From Acidobacteriota bacterium (lineage in GTDB: Bacteria > Acidobacteriota > Thermoanaerobaculia > Gp7-AA8): a stretch of DNA of 8,735 bases. A program made the position numbers and the translations under genes. Numbering within the stretch: position 1 is the stretch's first letter; the number at the start of each line of letters is the position of its first letter. Positions 5,725-8,735 of the stretch are shown piece after piece. The stretch covers positions 1 to 8,735 of the forward strand of contig QHVX01000172.1 in assembly GCA_003222375.1 (NCBI GenBank), in the 5' to 3' direction. A model generated the notes under the pieces. The model was not told the DNA's origin. It worked only from the letters and a program-made list of their open reading frames with translations, and did no database searches.

Positions 5725-6696
5725 ATGAAGCGACTGCTGGTTGTGATGCTGTTCACATCCGTCGCTGCCAATGCGCAGACGCGAGTCGGCGAGTCGGTCA
5801 ACGGCTTTCCGAACTGGGCGGAGCGCGTGATCCTGGAGTGGATGAACCGCGCGCGCGTCGACCCGCAGGTCGAGATGAACGCTTGCGGCGCAGGATGCGT
5901 CGAACGTGCGTGCTACTCGCCGAAGGCGCCGCTGATGTGGAGCGAGCCGCTCAATCGGTCAGCGCGGTTCCACGCCGCCGAAATGGCCAAGCAGCAGTAT
6001 TTCGGACACGACTCGCGATGCACGGTCGTCGACAATATCGATCTTCTTTTTCCTGCCGGCTGCGATGGTTCGGCGTCATGCGCATGTGCAGGCGCAAGTC
6101 CCACTCCCTGGTATGCGCGCGTTGCGCTCTTTGGCGCGGCGCCGTCAGGCGAGATCATCGCGAGCGGCGGCGATCCGAATTTCGCGTTTCAGTTATGGAT
6201 GTACGAACCCTCGGCGGCCGCGACGTGCGGGTTCACGGTGCAGAACGGTCATCGATATCTGATTCTCACTTCGACCGGCAGCGTTGGAGCCGGCGTGACC
6301 ACGCAATCGGTCGGCGACTTCGGCGGCACCGCTACGCCTTACAAGATTCCGTCGGCCGCGCACTATCCCCAACAGGCCGCTGCAGTCGATGTCTGGGCGA
6401 ACTGGTACGACACGGCGGCACCGCGGAGCGCGAATGCAGTCGTCGACGGCCGCTGCGTGCCGATGGCACTCGAGCGCGGCACCCCGCAAAACGGCGCATG
6501 GTCGGCGAACGTCACCGGCGTCGGCAGCGGATGTCATCGCTATTACGTCGCGTTCGTCGATTCGACCGGCGCGACGATCACCTATCCGACGACCGGATCG
6601 CTGGGCATCGGCTGCGCCGATTGGGATACTTCACGCGTGGTTGCGAGCTGCGGGACGACGCCGCCAACGAGCCGCCATCGCGCCTCGCGCCATTGA
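5725..6696 (+). CDS. Secreted cysteine-rich CAP-domain (SCP/YkwD-like) protein
   Basis: The 323-residue protein starts with a signal peptide (MKRLLVVMLFTSVAANAQ, cleavage probable near residue 18). A CAP domain spans about 31-190: ERVILEWMNRAR, PLMWSEPLNRSARFHAAEMA, the His95 motif FGHDS, SGEII (Glu143), then HRYLILTSTGSVGAGV. His83, His95 and Glu143 sit where CAP proteins place their cleft residues. A second beta-rich domain at about 200-300 ends in HRYYVAFVDSTG and a YPTTGSLGIG stretch, an Ig-like or accessory binding module. There are 12 Cys in the protein, 8 in the CAP region, suggesting disulfides outside the cytoplasm. An alternative ATG at 5716 would add three residues; 5725 gives the cleaner signal peptide. 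There is no Shine-Dalgarno sequence; weak promoter candidates are TACTTT (5692-5697) and CTTAAT (5712-5717). The stop codon comes from the hairpin element at 6693, and the last residues (TSRHRASRH) look unstructured. Bacterial CAP proteins have few known activities. Confidence 0.87.
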   Translation: MKRLLVVMLFTSVAANAQTRVGESVNGFPNWAERVILEWMNRARVDPQVEMNACGAGCVERACYSPKAPLMWSEPLNRSARFHAAEMAKQQYFGHDSRCTVVDNIDLLFPAGCDGSASCACAGASPTPWYARVALFGAAPSGEIIASGGDPNFAFQLWMYEPSAAATCGFTVQNGHRYLILTSTGSVGAGVTTQSVGDFGGTATPYKIPSAAHYPQQAAAVDVWANWYDTAAPRSANAVVDGRCVPMALERGTPQNGAWSANVTGVGSGCHRYYVAFVDSTGATITYPTTGSLGIGCADWDTSRVVASCGTTPPTSRHRASRH

Positions 6697-6792
6697 TGGT
6701 GCCAGGTCTGCTGTTGGCTGTTTTCTACGAGCTGTAGTGCCCCTCGTCTACAGGCTGCAGAAAACAGCCAACAGCAGACCTGGCACCATCAA
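6693..6792. repeat. 100-bp near-perfect inverted repeat (REP/MITE-like hairpin) between convergent genes
   Basis: Arms 6693-6737 and 6748-6792 (45 nt each) match as inverted repeats at 41 of 45 positions, with the outer 34 nt perfect; the loop is 10 nt (6738-6747). The outer end reads TTGATGGTGCCAGGTCTG. TGA at arm positions 2-4 is the stop codon of the CAP gene on plus (6694-6696) and, from the other arm, of the patatin gene on minus (6791-6789). The stem is much longer than a normal intrinsic terminator and lacks a terminal T-run, but it would be a very strong hairpin in either transcript and could end both. Its length, symmetry and intergenic position suggest a REP-type or miniature inverted-repeat mobile element (inference). 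No transposase gene is in the window. Confidence 0.9.
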
Positions 6793-8048
6793 ATCATCGG
6801 AAAGCCTTCGCGATCCAGGCAATCGCTGGCCTGCAGCGATGCCTCGACCAGCATTTTTCCGAGGCTGCGCGGCGAGAGATCGAAGGCGTTGCCGAAGAAG
6901 AGCAGCGGATTCTTGTACGGATGCACGTGAATGATTTTCATTTCCAGCGACATGTCGAGCGCAGCCGCGATGCGTTTGGATTCGCGCTCCAGCGTTTCTT
7001 CGTCGACGTATGGCGCGAGCGCGTCGCGCGCGGCCTGCAATCCCGCCCACTTCGCGCGCGCGGCATTGCGCGCGTGCATGAATCGCGAGTAGATCGTGAG
7101 CGCGATGGTCTGCGCGATCTCGAACGGTAATCCGAGGTGATGAAGCGAGCCGATGGCCGGGTGAAAGCGATACGGCGCCTCGAACGACGAGATGATCGCC
7201 AGATCGCAACCGTGATCGTTCTCGATCATCGTCTCGGTGGCGTTGTAGACATCGCCGTCGATGAAGTAGTGCTTGCGCCCGTCCATCCGCACCGAGACCG
7301 GATTGAAAATCGATGGAATCGCCATCGAGCACGCGCCGGCGCGCGCAATCGGCACTCCCGACACGTACCGATACCAGACGTGATCGCCGCTGTCCGCGCC
7401 GAAGACGGCCGTCTGCGGCATGTCGAGATTCGACGCCAGGATGAAGAGGCGCGTGCGCAGCTCTTCGAATGATTCGTGTCCGGCGAGAAGTTCACGGAAC
7501 CATCCCTCCATCCCGGAGGTCGAATAGCGCGACCGCAGGACGAGCAGGTCCCTGAGTTTGAAGTAGTGCAGAAACTTGCGCAGCGTGAGGCGATATTCGG
7601 CTTCGATCTGCTGATCTTCGCCGTCGCCTGGATCAGGAACGGATCCGACGCCGCTGCCCGGGAAAATCTCTTCGCCCGCGCGCAGGTTGACTGCATTCCG
7701 CACGCGGCGAACGTATCCGAGAATTCCGCGGCGGTGACGCTGAAAGACCGTTGAGGTCTGAATCCGCGGAAGGCGCGATTTACGCCCGAGAAATGATTCG
7801 AGAATTTCCTGGACTTCGTAGCCGGCGGCGACCAGCAGCGAAAAGATCGCGCCCGCCGAAGAGCCGACCAGCAAGCTGATTTCGCCCGGTTTGGGCTCGG
7901 TGCGCGCGCCGAATCCTGACGTGAACGTGAATCCCCGCGCTTCCAGTGCGCATCGGACGCCGAGGTGCCAGAAGATCGCTTTGACTTTGCCGCCGGTCGA
8001 GCGCAGCGCGATGCGCCGAAAGTCGGTCGCCCGGGAAGCCGTCGGCAT
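6789..8048 (-). CDS. Patatin-like phospholipase family protein
   Basis: The 419-residue product (from the ATG at 8048) has the patatin Ser-Asp dyad: the nucleophile-elbow motif GSSAG with Ser64, and Asp264 in FIDGDVYNATE. Patatins are acyl hydrolases acting on phospholipids or other lipid esters. The region that normally reads GGGxRG, forming the oxyanion hole, is here TGGKVKA (about residues 18-24), followed by HLGVRCALEARGF, so it is recognisable but altered. The catalytic Asp motif is DGD rather than the common DGG or DGA. No signal peptide or long hydrophobic segment is visible, so it is probably cytoplasmic or peripheral. An ATG at 8084 would add 12 residues and overlap the divergent phosphorylase gene by 9 bp; 8048 is preferred because the added residues are unlike the family. 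The stop lies in the hairpin element shared with the convergent CAP gene. Substrate unknown. Confidence 0.85.
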   Translation of the reverse strand: MPTASRATDFRRIALRSTGGKVKAIFWHLGVRCALEARGFTFTSGFGARTEPKPGEISLLVGSSAGAIFSLLVAAGYEVQEILESFLGRKSRLPRIQTSTVFQRHRRGILGYVRRVRNAVNLRAGEEIFPGSGVGSVPDPGDGEDQQIEAEYRLTLRKFLHYFKLRDLLVLRSRYSTSGMEGWFRELLAGHESFEELRTRLFILASNLDMPQTAVFGADSGDHVWYRYVSGVPIARAGACSMAIPSIFNPVSVRMDGRKHYFIDGDVYNATETMIENDHGCDLAIISSFEAPYRFHPAIGSLHHLGLPFEIAQTIALTIYSRFMHARNAARAKWAGLQAARDALAPYVDEETLERESKRIAAALDMSLEMKIIHVHPYKNPLLFFGNAFDLSPRSLGKMLVEASLQASDCLDREGFPMI

Positions 8049-8075
8049 GTCCCATTGTGCCAAAATCCGGCGTCC
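8049..8075. promoter_or_regulatory. 27-bp divergent start region of the patatin and phosphorylase genes
   Basis: If the patatin starts at 8048, only 27 bp separate it from the phosphorylase ATG at 8076. CAAAAT (8061-8066) lies 9 nt before the plus ATG, and CACAAT on minus (8059-8054) lies 5 nt before the minus ATG. Both are weak -10 candidates (4 to 5 matches to TATAAT), and unlike the other two divergent gaps there is no shared TA. No Shine-Dalgarno sequence is present on either side. Confidence 0.35.
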
Positions 8076-8735
8076 ATGCCCCAACTCATCCCGAAACCGC
8101 GGCCGGCCGGGCTCGATCCGGCATCGATCCTGGAGTCCTTCGCGCTGCGGATGATGTACTCGGTCGCGCGCGATCAGTACAACGCGACCGATCTCGATTC
8201 GTTTCAGGCGCTGGCCTTCGCGGTGCGCGATCGGATCATGGAGCGCTGGTTCGCAACGCAGGACGCCTACTACCGCCTCGACGTCAAACGCGTTTACTAC
8301 CTATCGCTCGAATTCCTCCTCGGCCGTCTCCTCATCAGCAGCATCATCAACCTCGGTGCTCAGGACGCTTACACCGACGCAGTGCGCAGTCTCGGTCTCG
8401 AGCTCGAAAACCTGGCCGCCTGCGAAAACGACGCAGGCCTTGGCAACGGCGGACTCGGTCGCCTGGCAGCGTGCTTCCTCGAATCGGCATCGACACTGGC
8501 GCTTCCGTTTTACGGATACGGCATTCGCTACGAGTTCGGAATTTTTCGCCAGCGCATCGTCGACGGACAGCAGGTCGAGCAACCCGATCCGTGGCTGCGA
8601 TACGGAACGCCGTGGGAGATTCCGCGACCCGATGTGCTGTTTCCGGTCAAGTTCTACGGCCGCTCGGAGTACTACGTCGACAAGGGTGTCGGCCGATACC
8701 GTTGGACCGATACACAGGACGTTTATGCGATGGCG
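8076..8735 (+). CDS. glgP: Alpha-glucan (glycogen/starch) phosphorylase, N-terminal part
   Basis: 220 codons are open from the ATG at 8076 to the window edge; full-length enzymes are roughly 800 residues or more. The enzyme releases glucose-1-phosphate from alpha-1,4-glucans using pyridoxal phosphate and inorganic phosphate. Family landmarks are clear: RVYYLSLEFLLGR (about 72-84), NDAGLGNGGLGRLAACFLES (118-137), YGYGIRYEFGIFRQ (146-159) and EQPDPWLRYGTPWE (168-181). This conserved pattern is typical of the GT35 maltodextrin/glycogen phosphorylases. The PLP-binding Lys lies beyond the window. The protein is cytoplasmic. The start is set by the first in-frame ATG before the conserved N-terminal helix (LRMMYSVARDQYNATD). 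It is divergent from the patatin gene with a 27-bp gap and has no Shine-Dalgarno sequence. The gene is intact as far as it can be read. Confidence 0.95.
   Translation, partial: MPQLIPKPRPAGLDPASILESFALRMMYSVARDQYNATDLDSFQALAFAVRDRIMERWFATQDAYYRLDVKRVYYLSLEFLLGRLLISSIINLGAQDAYTDAVRSLGLELENLAACENDAGLGNGGLGRLAACFLESASTLALPFYGYGIRYEFGIFRQRIVDGQQVEQPDPWLRYGTPWEIPRPDVLFPVKFYGRSEYYVDKGVGRYRWTDTQDVYAMA

Noticed and set aside
5838..6737. 299-codon plus-strand frame overlapping the CAP gene
   Set aside because: Alternative frame of the CAP gene; extremely Arg-rich, without motifs, and ending in the hairpin element.
6789..8084. Patatin start at 8084
   Set aside because: It would overlap the first codons of the phosphorylase gene, and the extra 12 residues are unlike the family. 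It remains possible but is less likely than 8048.

Overview
The window is high-GC, densely packed bacterial DNA. Several products carry Sec-type signal peptides, and the gene content (ATP-grasp ligase, zinc peptidases, Dcp-type M3 peptidase, CAP protein, patatin, glycogen phosphorylase) would fit an Acidobacteriota-like or other environmental Gram-negative chromosome. That assignment is a low-confidence inference; there is no rRNA or other phylogenetic marker here. I see no tRNA, rRNA, CRISPR array, transposase or phage gene, and no gene-free stretch longer than about 100 bases.

Layout, left to right. At 1-48 (minus) is the start of a secreted protein cut by the window edge. An imperfect inverted repeat built from CACAGAG units lies at 61-123. 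Next come two minus-strand genes that probably form one transcription unit: a putative zinc metallopeptidase (1198-2226, upstream) and a D-Ala-D-Ala-ligase-like ATP-grasp enzyme (124-1149, downstream). Divergent from the peptidase is a beta-propeller (YVTN/YncE-like) gene at 2253-3207, broken by a frameshift plus an apparent short deletion. It overlaps tail-to-tail with a periplasmic Dcp-like M3 peptidase (3170-5287, minus). Divergent from that are a small cupin gene (5313-5678) and a secreted CAP-domain protein (5725-6696). The CAP gene converges on a patatin-like phospholipase gene (6789-8048, minus) across a near-perfect 100-bp hairpin element (6693-6792). Divergent from the patatin is the 5' part of an alpha-glucan phosphorylase gene (8076 to the window end).

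The genes do not form one obvious pathway. The most system-like unit is the ATP-grasp/metallopeptidase pair, which resembles predicted peptide-ligase plus peptidase modules and has no known substrate. The other signals that stand out are structural. The three divergent gene pairs are separated by only 25-27 bp, with no Shine-Dalgarno sequence at usable spacing. In two of them the intergenic DNA holds two back-to-back -10-like hexamers sharing one TA (A-N3-TA-N3-T), placed so that transcripts would begin at or within a few bases of the start codon. In addition, the 6693-6792 hairpin supplies the stop codon of both convergent genes from identical positions in its two arms.
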